From assembly GCF_000282635.1 (NCBI RefSeq), contig NZ_AKIW01000052.1, forward strand, positions 1 through 35,623: 35,623 bases of DNA, read 5' to 3'. Positions 15,975 through 23,512 of this stretch are shown piece by piece. Position 1 is the stretch's first letter. Every line of letters starts with the position of its first letter. Origin of the DNA: Variovorax sp. CF313 (lineage in GTDB: Bacteria > Pseudomonadota > Gammaproteobacteria > Burkholderiales > Burkholderiaceae_C). A model generated the notes under the pieces. It saw only the letters and a program-made list of their open reading frames with translations. It made no database searches and was not told where the DNA came from. The position numbers were made by a program, and so were the translations under genes.

Positions 15975-17254
15975 GCAGCGGCGCCGCCCACGCCGTGCTC
16001 GCCGCTTCGGCCACACGCGCCGCCTCGGCGCCGGTGCGCGTAAGCGGCATCGGTTTCGTCACGCCCATCGGCCGCACCATCGAGGCCTTCGACGAGGCGT
16101 TGTTCGCGGGCCGCTCGGCTGTGCGTGCACAAACGCTGGAGATCGAGGGCATGGACCCGATGGCGCTCGCCGTCGCCGCCTGCGACTTCGATTCGAATGG
16201 CATGCGCAGCACCTCCCGCCTGCCGCTGGACCGCGGCACCGCCATGGCCCTGGCTGCGGCGCAGGACGCGGCGCTGGAAGCAAAGATCGACCTCGACACC
16301 ATCGACCGCGACCGCCTCGGCATCTTCTGGGGCAGCGGCCTCGCCGGCGCCGGCACCTTCGACAACACCACCAGCGCGCTCTACGGCGAACAGCGCCGCA
16401 TGCGTCCGACCACCGTGCTCACCGTGATGCCCAACGCCGCCGTGGCCGAGCTCGCGCTGCACTTCGGCGCGCGCGGTTCGGCCATTGCCTACGCCTGTGC
16501 CTGCGCCTCCTCGGCCGTGGCCGTCGGCGAGGCGATGCGCGCCATCCGCGGCGGCTGGATCGACGTGGCCATCGTCGGCGGCCACGACGCCATGCTCACG
16601 CCCGGCGTGATGGCCAGCTGGAACGCAATGCGCGTGATGGCGCCGCCGCCGGCCGATGCGCCCTCCTCGGCTTGCCGTCCGTTCTCGGGCGACCGCGCGG
16701 GCTTCGCCATCGGTGAAGGCGCGGCCGCGCTGGTGCTCGAATCCGAAGCGCATGCGGCCGCACGCGGCGCCGAAGCCGCGCCCTTCGTGCTCGCGGGCTA
16801 CGCCACCAACTGCGACGGCACGCACATCACCAACCCCGACACCGCGGGCCAGGTGCGCGTGATGCGCGCTGCGCTGCGCGACGCGGGCATCGAGGCCTCG
16901 GACGTCGGCCACATCAACGCACACGGCACGGCCACCTCGGCCGGCGATGCAGCCGAGGCCGCATCGATCCGCGAAGTGTTCGGCAGGGCCACGCCGGTCA
17001 GCGCGACCAAGGCGATCCACGGCCACGTGCTCGGCGGCGGCGGTGCCATCGAACTCATCGCCGCGCTGCGCGCACTGGCGCGCGAGGCGCTGCCGCCCAT
17101 CGCCAACCTGCAGACGCCCGACGCCGCATTCGACCTCGATTTCGTGCAGGGCGAGGCGCGCGAGGCCAAGGGCATCCGCTATGCGCTGTCCAACTCCTTC
17201 GCCTTCGGCGGCACCAACGCCGTCATCGTGGCCGGCCGCGCGTGCGAACGCTGA
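15971..17254 (+). CDS. Beta-ketoacyl-ACP synthase (KAS II/FabF-like)
   Basis: The 427-residue thiolase-fold condensing enzyme has its complete catalytic triad: Cys178 (CACASSAVAVG), His318 (HINAHGTATSAGD) and His352 (KAIHGHVLGGGG). Other signatures are VSGIGFVTPIG near the N-terminus, RPFSGDRAGFAIGEGAAALVLE, and the C-terminal SNSFAFGGTNAVIV. It would extend an acyl chain using a malonyl unit, probably on the adjacent carrier protein. The first 20 residues are a low-complexity Ala-rich extension. Placement between a dedicated carrier protein and a fatty-acid hydroxylase argues for a specialised lipid rather than housekeeping fatty-acid synthesis. The start at 15971 overlaps the carrier-protein stop. 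Confidence 0.94.
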   Translation: MSSGAAHAVLAASATRAASAPVRVSGIGFVTPIGRTIEAFDEALFAGRSAVRAQTLEIEGMDPMALAVAACDFDSNGMRSTSRLPLDRGTAMALAAAQDAALEAKIDLDTIDRDRLGIFWGSGLAGAGTFDNTTSALYGEQRRMRPTTVLTVMPNAAVAELALHFGARGSAIAYACACASSAVAVGEAMRAIRGGWIDVAIVGGHDAMLTPGVMASWNAMRVMAPPPADAPSSACRPFSGDRAGFAIGEGAAALVLESEAHAAARGAEAAPFVLAGYATNCDGTHITNPDTAGQVRVMRAALRDAGIEASDVGHINAHGTATSAGDAAEAASIREVFGRATPVSATKAIHGHVLGGGGAIELIAALRALAREALPPIANLQTPDAAFDLDFVQGEAREAKGIRYALSNSFAFGGTNAVIVAGRACER

Positions 17255-17289
17255 AGATTCGCTGAACACTCTCTGAAAAAACGAACGCG

Positions 17290-18420
17290 GTGCACCGGCT
17301 GGTCGTTTTCGTCGTGCCTGTGTTCGCGCTGCTCATGGCCTGCGAGTTCGCCTGGGGCTGGCTCCAGCGGCGCAACACCTACCGCTTCAGCGACACGCTC
17401 GGCAGCCTGAGCCAGGGGCTGCTGAGCCAGGCACTCGCGGTGTGCACGCAGCTGTTCCAGATCGGGCTCTACGCCATGGTCTATCCGCTGGTCGCGATCT
17501 GGACCCGGCCCGGCTTCTGGGACAGCGCCGCAGGCTGGATCGCCGCCGTGCTGCTGTTCGACTTCTTCGACTACTGGCTGCATCGCGCGGGCCACGAGTC
17601 GGCCGTGTTCTGGGCCGCGCACTCGGTGCACCACCAGAGCCAGCATTTCAATTTTTCCACCGCGCTGCGCCAGGAAAGCACCGTGGTCTTCCTGGGCTGG
17701 TCCTTCTACCTGCCGATGGCGGTGGTGGGCGTGCCGCCCGAGCAGTTCGGGCTGGCGGGACTCATCGTGCTGGTCTACCAGTTCTGGATCCACACCGAGC
17801 ACATCGGCAAGCTCGGCTGGTTCGACCGCGTGTTCTCGTCGCCCTCGAACCATCGCGTGCACCACGCGGTGAACGACGGCTATTTGGACCGCAACTACGG
17901 CGGCATGCTCGTGGTGTGGGACCGGATGTTCGGCACCTTCGCCGAGGAAACCGAACGCTGCGTCTACGGCACGCGCAAGGCGCTCGCGAGCTTCGACCCG
18001 ATGCGCGCGATCCTCGGCCCCTATGTGCCGCTGCTGCGCGACGCATGGCATACGAAGCGCTGGCGGGACAAGATCGCCGTGTGGTTCAAGCCCCCGGGCT
18101 GGCGGCCGGCCGATGTCGCGGCGCGGTTTCCGGAAGCGCCTTTTTCGCTGGAAGAAGCCATGCACATCCACGCCCCCGCGCTGACGCGCCCGCAGGTCGC
18201 GTCGGCCGCCCTCCACTTCGCATGCTGGGTCGGCGTGACGCTGGCCTTTCTCTGGCGCGCCGACGACCTCGCGTTCCACACCGGGCTGACGCTGCTCCTG
18301 CTGGCGGTCGGCGGCTTCTGGTCCATCGGCGCGGTGCTCGATTCGCAGCTTCGGCTGCGCTGGTCCTGGTGCGCGCAGGCGGCGCTGCTGACGATGTCTG
18401 CGGTGCTGCTCTTCACCTGA
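17290..18420 (+). CDS. Sterol desaturase / fatty-acid hydroxylase family membrane enzyme
   Basis: This 376-residue integral membrane di-iron enzyme has the family His clusters: HRAGH (HX3H), HSVHH (HX2HH) and HRVHH (HX2HH), with HTEH between. Hydrophobic helices flank them, and the C-terminal 80 residues add further membrane segments (HFACWVGVTLAFLW; LTLLLLAVGGFWSIGAV). The family hydroxylates or desaturates lipid chains or cleaves ether lipids with O2. The start is a GTG at 17290, giving MHRLVVFVVPVFALL as the first membrane helix; an internal ATG at 17335 would remove it. It lies 35 bp downstream of the ketosynthase in the same operon, so its substrate may be the product of that enzyme. Confidence 0.9.
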   Translation: MHRLVVFVVPVFALLMACEFAWGWLQRRNTYRFSDTLGSLSQGLLSQALAVCTQLFQIGLYAMVYPLVAIWTRPGFWDSAAGWIAAVLLFDFFDYWLHRAGHESAVFWAAHSVHHQSQHFNFSTALRQESTVVFLGWSFYLPMAVVGVPPEQFGLAGLIVLVYQFWIHTEHIGKLGWFDRVFSSPSNHRVHHAVNDGYLDRNYGGMLVVWDRMFGTFAEETERCVYGTRKALASFDPMRAILGPYVPLLRDAWHTKRWRDKIAVWFKPPGWRPADVAARFPEAPFSLEEAMHIHAPALTRPQVASAALHFACWVGVTLAFLWRADDLAFHTGLTLLLLAVGGFWSIGAVLDSQLRLRWSWCAQAALLTMSAVLLFT

Positions 18421-18477
18421 TCGACATCCGCTCACCCCCGCTATGCTCGGCGCCTTCATCGTTGCAAGGCACCCATC

Positions 18478-18960
18478 ATGCGCAGGCTGGCCACACACGA
18501 AGACATCGACACGGTCTTCGCCCTCTACATGCACGAGAAGGTCGTGCCCTTCCTGGGCTACGACCCGATGCCGATCGAGGACTTCCGCGCCATCTACCAG
18601 GAACTGCTCGACGGCCGCAACTTCTACGTCTACGAGCGCGAGGGGCGCATCGCCGGTTTCTACCGGGCCACGCGCTACCCGGGCCGGGTGCGGCACGTGG
18701 CCTGCCTGGGCACGCTCGCGGTCGATCCCGCATTTCACGGCCAGGGCGTCGCGCTCGCCATGGTGAGCGAAGCCATCGACGCACTGAAGGCCATCGGCAT
18801 CAGGCGCATCGAACTCTTCGTCGAAAGCGACAACGCACCTGCGATGCGCTTCTACGAAAAACTCGGCTTCGAACGCGAAGGCACCTTGCGCAAGTTCTAC
18901 AAGCGCGCCGGCGATGCGCGGGCCATCGACGATCACGTCATGGGGCTGCTGATCGACTGA
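18478..18960 (+). CDS. GNAT-family N-acetyltransferase
   Basis: This 160-residue acetyltransferase has the acetyl-CoA binding motif A region LGTLAVDPAFHGQGVALAMV (Q/GxxG pattern HGQGVA) and motif B IELFVESDNAPAMRFYEKLGFEREGTLR. The fold and length are typical. Substrate unknown. It begins 57 bp after the hydroxylase gene and ends 10 bp before the convergent copA stop. Confidence 0.9.
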   Translation: MRRLATHEDIDTVFALYMHEKVVPFLGYDPMPIEDFRAIYQELLDGRNFYVYEREGRIAGFYRATRYPGRVRHVACLGTLAVDPAFHGQGVALAMVSEAIDALKAIGIRRIELFVESDNAPAMRFYEKLGFEREGTLRKFYKRAGDARAIDDHVMGLLID

Positions 18961-18970
18961 GCGGCAAGCC

Positions 18971-21205
18971 TCAGGCCCTCCAGCGCCGCAGCAGTAGCGC
19001 ATTGGCCATCACGCTCACGCTCGACAACGCCATGGCAGCACCGGCCACCACCGGGCTCAACAGGCCGAAGGCCGCAAGCGGGATGCCGGCCACGTTGTAG
19101 GCGAAGGCCCAGAACAGGTTCTGCCGGATCTTCGCGACCGTGCGGCCCGAAAGCTCGAAGGCCTGCGCCACCAGCGCGAGGTCGCCGCGCATCAGCGTGA
19201 TGCCGGCTGCTTCCATCGCCACGTCGGTGCCGCCGCCCGAAGGCGCCATCGCGATGCCCACATCGGCCGCTGCCAGCGCGGGCGCGTCGTTGGCGCCGTC
19301 GCCGACCATCGCTACGACGTGTCCGTTCTTCCTCAGCGCACCGACCTGCGCCGCCTTGTCGGCGGGCAGCACGTCGGCACGCACGTCTTCGGCCGCGATG
19401 CCGAGCCGTGCGGCCATGGCCTGGGCCGCGCGCAGGTTGTCGCCCGAGATCATCACCACGCGCAGGCCACGCGCATGCAGCGTGCGGATGGCTTCGGCGG
19501 CTTGCGGCTTGGGCTCGTCGGCGAAAGCGAGCAATGCCTGTAGATGCGCGGCGCCCGCCTCATCGAAGCGCAGCAATGCAGACACGGTGGCACCTTGCGC
19601 CTGCAGGCCGTCGACATCGGCGGCTTCGGGCATCGCGTCGAGTTCGCGGCACCAGCGCAGGCTGGCGATGGCCCAGGTGACGCCATCGACATCGCCGCGC
19701 ACACCCCGGCCCGGCATCGCCTGCATCGCGCTCAATGCGCGCGGCTGCAGGTTGCGCTGCGCTGCGGCGGCCAGCACGGCCTTGGCCAGCGGATGCTCGC
19801 TGCCGCTTTGCAGGCTGGCGGCAGTTGCCAGCAGTTGGTCTTCGGTTGCCCGAATACCCGCCGCCGGTACCAGCGCAGTCAACACCGGCCGGCCCACCGT
19901 CAACGTGCCTGTCTTGTCGAACGCGACGGTATCGACGCGGTGCGCAATTTCCAATGCACGCGCATCCTTGATCAGAATGCCGTGCCGTGCCGCCACGCCC
20001 GTGCCTGCCATCACCGCGACCGGTGTCGCAAGGCCCAGCGCACATGGACAGGCAATGACGAGCACGGCCACGGCGTGGATCAATGCGGTCTCGATGCCTG
20101 CGCCCGCCATCATCCAGCCAGCGAACGTGACGAGCGCAATCACCAGCACCACCGGCACGAACACGGCCGCCACCTTGTCCACCAGCCGCTGGATCGGCGC
20201 CTTCGCAGCCTGTGCATCTTCGACCAGCCGGATGATGCGCGCGAGCACGCTCTCGGCGCCGACCGCGCTCACTTCGATGACCATGCGCCCGTCGCCATTG
20301 ACGGCGCCGCCGGTCAACGCATCGCCCGGTCCCTTGGCCACCGGCAGCGGCTCGCCGGTGAGCATCGATTCATCGACTTCGGACTGCCCTTCGATCACCC
20401 GTGCGTCGGCCGGCACGCGCTCGCCGGGCCGCACCGCGAGGCGGTCGCCCACCATCACCTCGGCCAGCGGCACGTCGCTTTCCTTGCCGCGCGCGCCCAC
20501 CAGGTGCGCCACTTCGGGCCGCAGCTGCTGCAACGCGCGGATCGCTGACGTGGCCTGGCGCTTGGCGCGCGCCTCCAGCCACTTGCCGAGCAGCACCAGC
20601 GTGATCACCACCGCCGAAGCCTCGAAGTACAGGTGCGGCATCTCGCCATGGCCCGCATGCTCGCCGGTCGCCGCGCGCCACCAGAGCCAGAGCGACAGGC
20701 CGAAGGCCGCGCTGGTGCCGAGAGCCACCAGCAGGTCCATGTTGCCGGTGCGCGCTTTCGCCGCATGCCAGCCAGCGCGATAGAAGCGTGCGCCCAGCCA
20801 GAACTGCACCGGTGTCGCGAGCAGCAGCTGCAACCATGGCGGCAGCATCCAGTCCTGCCCGAAAGGATCACCGAGCATGGGCGCCAGCAATGGGATCGAC
20901 AGTGCCAGGCCCACAGCGACCGGGCCGAAACCGTGCCAGGGCGACAGCGCAGCGGCTTCGTCGGCCGCGGTGCTTGCCGCCCGCGGTTCGTAGCCGGCGG
21001 CGCGCACGGCGCGGCGCAGGCGAACGTCCATGCCTTCGTTGCCGCTCGTGACCACGCGGGCCGACTCGGTCGCGAGATTCACGCTCACGTCCTGCACGCC
21101 CGGCACATTCTTGAGCGCGCGCTCGACGCGCATCACGCACGAGGCGCAGGTCATGCCGCCGACCGAGAGGTCCAGCGTCATTGGAGGAGATTGCAGATTT
21201 TCCAT
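18971..21205 (-). CDS. copA: Copper-exporting P1B-type ATPase CopA
   Basis: The 744-residue inner-membrane pump exports Cu(I) from the cytoplasm. It has one N-terminal heavy-metal domain (GMTCASC, Cys20 and Cys23), the actuator motif LTGEPLPVA, and the transmembrane metal site CPC in [16 protein letters not shown]. The phosphorylation site DKTGTLTVG, the nucleotide-domain [23 protein letters not shown] and the last helix MALSSVSVM are all present. These are the P1B-1 (copper) signatures. The ATG at 21205 lies only 6 bases after the CueR-type -10 element, so its mRNA is probably leaderless; an in-frame ATG at 21181 is an alternative start. Divergent from copZ-cueR. Confidence 0.96.
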   Translation of the reverse strand: MENLQSPPMTLDLSVGGMTCASCVMRVERALKNVPGVQDVSVNLATESARVVTSGNEGMDVRLRRAVRAAGYEPRAASTAADEAAALSPWHGFGPVAVGLALSIPLLAPMLGDPFGQDWMLPPWLQLLLATPVQFWLGARFYRAGWHAAKARTGNMDLLVALGTSAAFGLSLWLWWRAATGEHAGHGEMPHLYFEASAVVITLVLLGKWLEARAKRQATSAIRALQQLRPEVAHLVGARGKESDVPLAEVMVGDRLAVRPGERVPADARVIEGQSEVDESMLTGEPLPVAKGPGDALTGGAVNGDGRMVIEVSAVGAESVLARIIRLVEDAQAAKAPIQRLVDKVAAVFVPVVLVIALVTFAGWMMAGAGIETALIHAVAVLVIACPCALGLATPVAVMAGTGVAARHGILIKDARALEIAHRVDTVAFDKTGTLTVGRPVLTALVPAAGIRATEDQLLATAASLQSGSEHPLAKAVLAAAAQRNLQPRALSAMQAMPGRGVRGDVDGVTWAIASLRWCRELDAMPEAADVDGLQAQGATVSALLRFDEAGAAHLQALLAFADEPKPQAAEAIRTLHARGLRVVMISGDNLRAAQAMAARLGIAAEDVRADVLPADKAAQVGALRKNGHVVAMVGDGANDAPALAAADVGIAMAPSGGGTDVAMEAAGITLMRGDLALVAQAFELSGRTVAKIRQNLFWAFAYNVAGIPLAAFGLLSPVVAGAAMALSSVSVMANALLLRRWRA

Positions 21206-21211
21206 GTCCCG

Positions 21212-21242
21212 AGGCTAAAGCCTCACACGATGGCAAGGTCAA
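21212..21242 (-). promoter_or_regulatory. CueR-type promoter of copA
   Basis: On the minus strand TTGACC (21242-21237) and TAGCCT (21217-21212) are separated by 19 bp, the long spacer typical of MerR-family copper promoters. The spacer begins with TTGCCAT, as in known betaproteobacterial copper-ATPase promoters; the right half of the dyad is degenerate. Confidence 0.85.
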
Positions 21243-21266
21243 GTGGCAGATCCAGTGTCCCTTTGC

Positions 21267-21297
21267 TGGACATTGACATCGTGAGAGGGTTCAAACT
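21267..21297 (+). promoter_or_regulatory. CueR-type promoter of copZ-cueR
   Basis: On the plus strand TGGACA (21267-21272) and CAAACT (21292-21297) are separated by 19 bp. A 32-bp ungapped alignment (21266-21297) to the copA promoter on the other strand matches at 24 positions, including a shared CATCGTG core and GAGG. Cueing by the cueR product, with autoregulation, follows. A separate palindrome TGTCC-CTTTGCT-GGACA (21256-21272) overlaps the -35. Confidence 0.7.
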
Positions 21298-21338
21298 TGC
21301 GTCTCACATACTTCCATCACTTCCAAGGAGCCATCACG

Positions 21339-21533
21339 ATGAGCCAGAAATTCCAGGTCACGGGCATGAGCTGCGGCCACTGCGTGAGCGCGGTGCAGAA
21401 CGCGGTGCAAACGGTGGACCCCGAAGCACAGGTCACGGTCGACCTCGAGACCGGCCATGTCGACGTGCTGAGCGAACAGCCGCGCAAGGACATCGTCGCC
21501 GCGATCGAGAACGCGGGCTACGCCGTTCAATGA
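21339..21533 (+). CDS. copZ: Copper chaperone CopZ-like heavy-metal-binding protein
   Basis: The product is a 64-residue single heavy-metal-associated domain with the metal-binding motif GMSCGHC (Cys12 and Cys15) and the C-terminal IVAAIENAGYAVQ typical of the fold. It should bind Cu(I) in the cytoplasm and deliver it to CopA. The ATG at 21339 follows AAGGAG; an upstream in-frame ATG at 21297 lies within the promoter and was rejected. The stop overlaps the cueR start by four bases. Confidence 0.93.
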   Translation: MSQKFQVTGMSCGHCVSAVQNAVQTVDPEAQVTVDLETGHVDVLSEQPRKDIVAAIENAGYAVQ

Positions 21534-21934
21534 GCGCGGGCCACGTCGCCATCGGCGAAGCGGCGCAGCGCTCCGGCGTGTCGGCCCGCATGGTCCGCCA
21601 CTACGAAGGGCTGGGCCTGCTGCCGGCGGTGGCGCGCACCGAAAGCGGCTATCGCCAATACGGCGATGCCGACATCCACACGCTGCGCTTCATCAAGCGC
21701 TCGCGCGACCTCGGGTTTTCAATGGAAGAAATCGCCGAACTCGTCGGGCTGTGGCACAACCGCCGACGCACGAGCGCCAGCGTGAAGCGCATCGCCGAGA
21801 AGCACCTCGGCGAACTTGAGCAGCGCATTGCGGACATGCAATCCATGCGCAACACGTTGGCCCACCTGGTGCACTGCTGCCACGGCGACGCCAGACCGGA
21901 TTGCCCCATCCTCGATGACCTGAGCAAGGTCTAG
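21530..21934 (+). CDS. cueR: CueR, MerR-family Cu(I)-responsive activator
   Basis: The 134-residue regulator has a winged helix (IGEAAQRSGVSARMVRHYEGLGLLP), the ESGYRQYGDADIHTLRFIKRSRDLGFSMEEI segment, a dimerisation helix, and a C-terminal metal loop. Cys117 and Cys125 (C-x7-C in CCHGDARPDCPIL) match the CueR Cu(I) ligands. It would untwist 19-bp-spaced promoters in response to Cu(I). Both neighbouring promoters fit that rule. The start codon overlaps the copZ stop (ATGA). Its stop codon falls inside the left arm of a long palindrome. Confidence 0.93.
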   Translation: MSAGHVAIGEAAQRSGVSARMVRHYEGLGLLPAVARTESGYRQYGDADIHTLRFIKRSRDLGFSMEEIAELVGLWHNRRRTSASVKRIAEKHLGELEQRIADMQSMRNTLAHLVHCCHGDARPDCPILDDLSKV

Positions 21935-22006
21935 GGCCTGTTCACCCTTTGCGAAGCAACCCGGAGGGAAGCTCGCCACCCCTTGCATAGGGTGAACAGG
22001 CCCTAG
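21931..22006. repeat. 76-bp MITE-like inverted-repeat element
   Basis: CTAGGGCCTGTTCACCCT (21931-21948) and its exact reverse complement (21989-22006) enclose 40 bp; pairing resumes for three more bases after one mismatch. The termini GGGCCTGTTCA resemble IS5-family ends, and the outer TA/CTAG could be the target site. It has no coding capacity and no T-run. It sits exactly between convergent genes and supplies the cueR stop codon. Confidence 0.7.
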
Positions 22007-22007
22007 A

Positions 22008-22946
22008 TCAGGCGCCCCGCACCAGCGAAAGAACCTTGCCCACATCCAGCGTGCGGGCCTTTTCCTGGATCGCCGGCAGGTACTGCGTCTGCAGGCTCTG
22101 CCCTTCCTTTACCACGCCCGAGAACGCGTCCTTCAGCATCTGCGTCGAAAGGGTCCGGCCGCCGGCGTAGTAGCGCTTGGCCACATGGCCCAGCGCATAG
22201 GTCGAGGCGAAGCTCATCCCCGAGCTCACGGCCTGGTTGCCCAGCCCGCGCAGCAAGCCACCGCCGACCTTGCCGAGCAATCCGCCGAGGAGCTTGCGAC
22301 CGGCCTGCTCCAGGTACTGCGAGGTCAGGCCCACGCCGACAGTCGCCAGGAAATCCTTCACGTGACCGCTGTCGAGCTGGTAGCCGTACGACTGGCCGAT
22401 GCGGTAGACCAGCTTCATCTGCAGCGGAATGATCGCCATGGTCGAGAGCGTCTCGGGCAGCAGTTCCAGCGCGCCGTTGAGGATGGCGGCATTGAGGATC
22501 GACTTGTCGAGCTCGGCGCTGTCCGGCGTACCGGGCGCCGCCACGGCACTGCCCCCAGCGGCCGTAGCCACCGGCACCGCCGCGATGTCTTCCGCGCGCT
22601 GCGAGAACGCGGCCGCCGAAGCATCCAGCCCCAGCGAAGTTCGCACGTCCGCCAGGAACATCCGCTCGGCCTCCGACTGCGTGCCGTCGGCATCGCACAC
22701 GCACACCGCCATCTCGTAGGCCAGCTGCCTCGACTCGGTGCTTTTCAGCTCCCCGGCCACCGAAGCCAGCGACACGCGCTTCATCAGCACGTCCTGGTAG
22801 AGCGTCGGCAGGTTCAGGCCGTCGGCCTGCGACAGGCCCTCGGCAATCCGCTTGATCTCGGCGCGCTCGCGCTCATGCTTCTCGCCGTCGACAAAGGCAG
22901 CCAGCAGCGACAGGGTAACTATCGACTTTGTTTCTGAAGGTGTCAT
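22008..22946 (-). CDS. TerB-like / DUF697 domain protein
   Basis: The 312-residue protein has an N-terminal TerB-like all-alpha domain (about 1-125: LSLLAAFVDGEKHERERAEIKRIAEGL, then EMAVCVCDADGTQSEAERMFLADV). An Ala-rich linker (about 126-160) follows. The C-terminal DUF697-type hydrophobic domain contains IIPLQMKLVYRIGQSYGYQLDSGHVKDFLATVGVGL and a Gly-rich amphipathic stretch GGLLGKVGGGLLRGLGNQ. DUF697 proteins are usually membrane-associated and some accompany GTPases; no function is established. The ATG at 22946 gives MTPSETKSIVTLSL; the longer frame has a low-complexity start and was rejected. No good ribosome binding site is seen; CGAAATTTCG (22952-22961) is a palindrome just upstream. 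Confidence 0.75.
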   Translation of the reverse strand: MTPSETKSIVTLSLLAAFVDGEKHERERAEIKRIAEGLSQADGLNLPTLYQDVLMKRVSLASVAGELKSTESRQLAYEMAVCVCDADGTQSEAERMFLADVRTSLGLDASAAAFSQRAEDIAAVPVATAAGGSAVAAPGTPDSAELDKSILNAAILNGALELLPETLSTMAIIPLQMKLVYRIGQSYGYQLDSGHVKDFLATVGVGLTSQYLEQAGRKLLGGLLGKVGGGLLRGLGNQAVSSGMSFASTYALGHVAKRYYAGGRTLSTQMLKDAFSGVVKEGQSLQTQYLPAIQEKARTLDVGKVLSLVRGA

Positions 22947-23040
22947 TTGTACGAAATTTCGCAATATGAAGGATCCGGTTCGGTCGCCATGGCTGGCGAA
23001 GGTTCCGCCGCCGGTTCTCCCCACAAACCTTGGGCAACTC

Positions 23041-23396
23041 TGTGGATAACGTCGGCACTTCTGTGTAGGGGTTCGGCAAGTCATTGATTTACAAAGGAAA
23101 TAAACAGTTTGCCCAAATTTTCAGCAATGGATTTCTCGCGCCGGAAAACACCTTTCGCAGATTTTCCGGAGTGCGTCAAAGGACAACTCTGGGGACATTT
23201 TTTGAACAAGGCATCGGTTATCCACAGGCCGGAGCGGGTACCCCATGTTGTTCATATGCCGGGTACAAACCCGAAGCGCGGCTGCGCACAGTGACAGAGG
23301 TATGACAAGTGCTTGTCGCATAACGAAAAAAGCGGCATGTCCACAGAAGTGGGCGACCCTTATCTACTACTACTAATTTGAATAAGAAGAATAAGA
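23041..23396. other. Candidate replication origin (DnaA-box region and unwinding element)
   Basis: The gene-free stretch 22947-23512 (566 bp) is visibly richer in A and T than its surroundings. It contains two perfect DnaA boxes in opposite orientations: TGTGGATAA at 23041-23049 and TTATCCACA at 23218-23226. A 7/9 box, ATGTCCACA, is at 23337-23345. That box is followed by a GC-rich segment (23349-23359), four CTA triplets in a row (23364-23375) and then an A-rich run (to 23396). DnaA box, GC cluster, CTA repeat and AT-rich DNA in that order and orientation is the arrangement of the B. subtilis unwinding element (DnaA-trios). No dnaA gene is adjacent. An alternative is a DnaA-titration or DnaA-regulated promoter region. 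The stretch also holds GACAAG-TG-CTTGTC (23304-23317) and GGGTACCC (23236-23243). Confidence 0.6.
23364..23375 (+). repeat. CTA x4 repeat, DnaA-trio-like
   Basis: Four tandem CTA triplets lie 18 bp downstream of the DnaA-box-like ATGTCCACA and immediately before an A-rich stretch. The complementary strand reads 3'-GAT-5' repeats, the DnaA-trio unit that DnaA uses to open the origin. Confidence 0.55.
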
Positions 23397-23447
23397 AGAT
23401 GGGAAAGGGGAAAGCTGCGCCCGAAAAAAAAGCCGCGAACGGCCGCG

Positions 23448-23480
23448 CCGGTCCACGGCGCCTCCGGTCCAAACCGGTCC
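23448..23480 (+). repeat. Three CCGGTCC direct repeats upstream of creB
   Basis: CCGGTCC occurs at 23448-23454, 23464-23470 and 23474-23480; the last two also form CCGGT-CCAA-ACCGG. They end 32 bp before the creB ATG and could be an operator. They do not resemble the CreB tag. Confidence 0.45.
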
Positions 23481-23512
23481 TCCCGGCGTGTTCCCCTCGC
23501 TAACATTCGCGG

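Noticed and set aside
14870..17269. 799-codon minus-strand frame opposite the lipid-type operon
   Set aside because: His/Arg/Gly-rich antisense translation with no domain; the plus-strand genes have complete catalytic motifs.
18421..18477. Promoter-like TCGACA and TATGCT before the GNAT gene
   Set aside because: The spacer is only 15 bp and the -35 is weak; not enough to call.
22362..22372. CACGTGA sequence inside the TerB/DUF697 gene as a third parS
   Set aside because: Only the CACGTG core matches; the flanking bases of parS are absent.
23083..23305. Short open frames in the intergenic region before creB
   Set aside because: No ribosome binding site or family resemblance, and they overlap the DnaA boxes; treated as non-coding.
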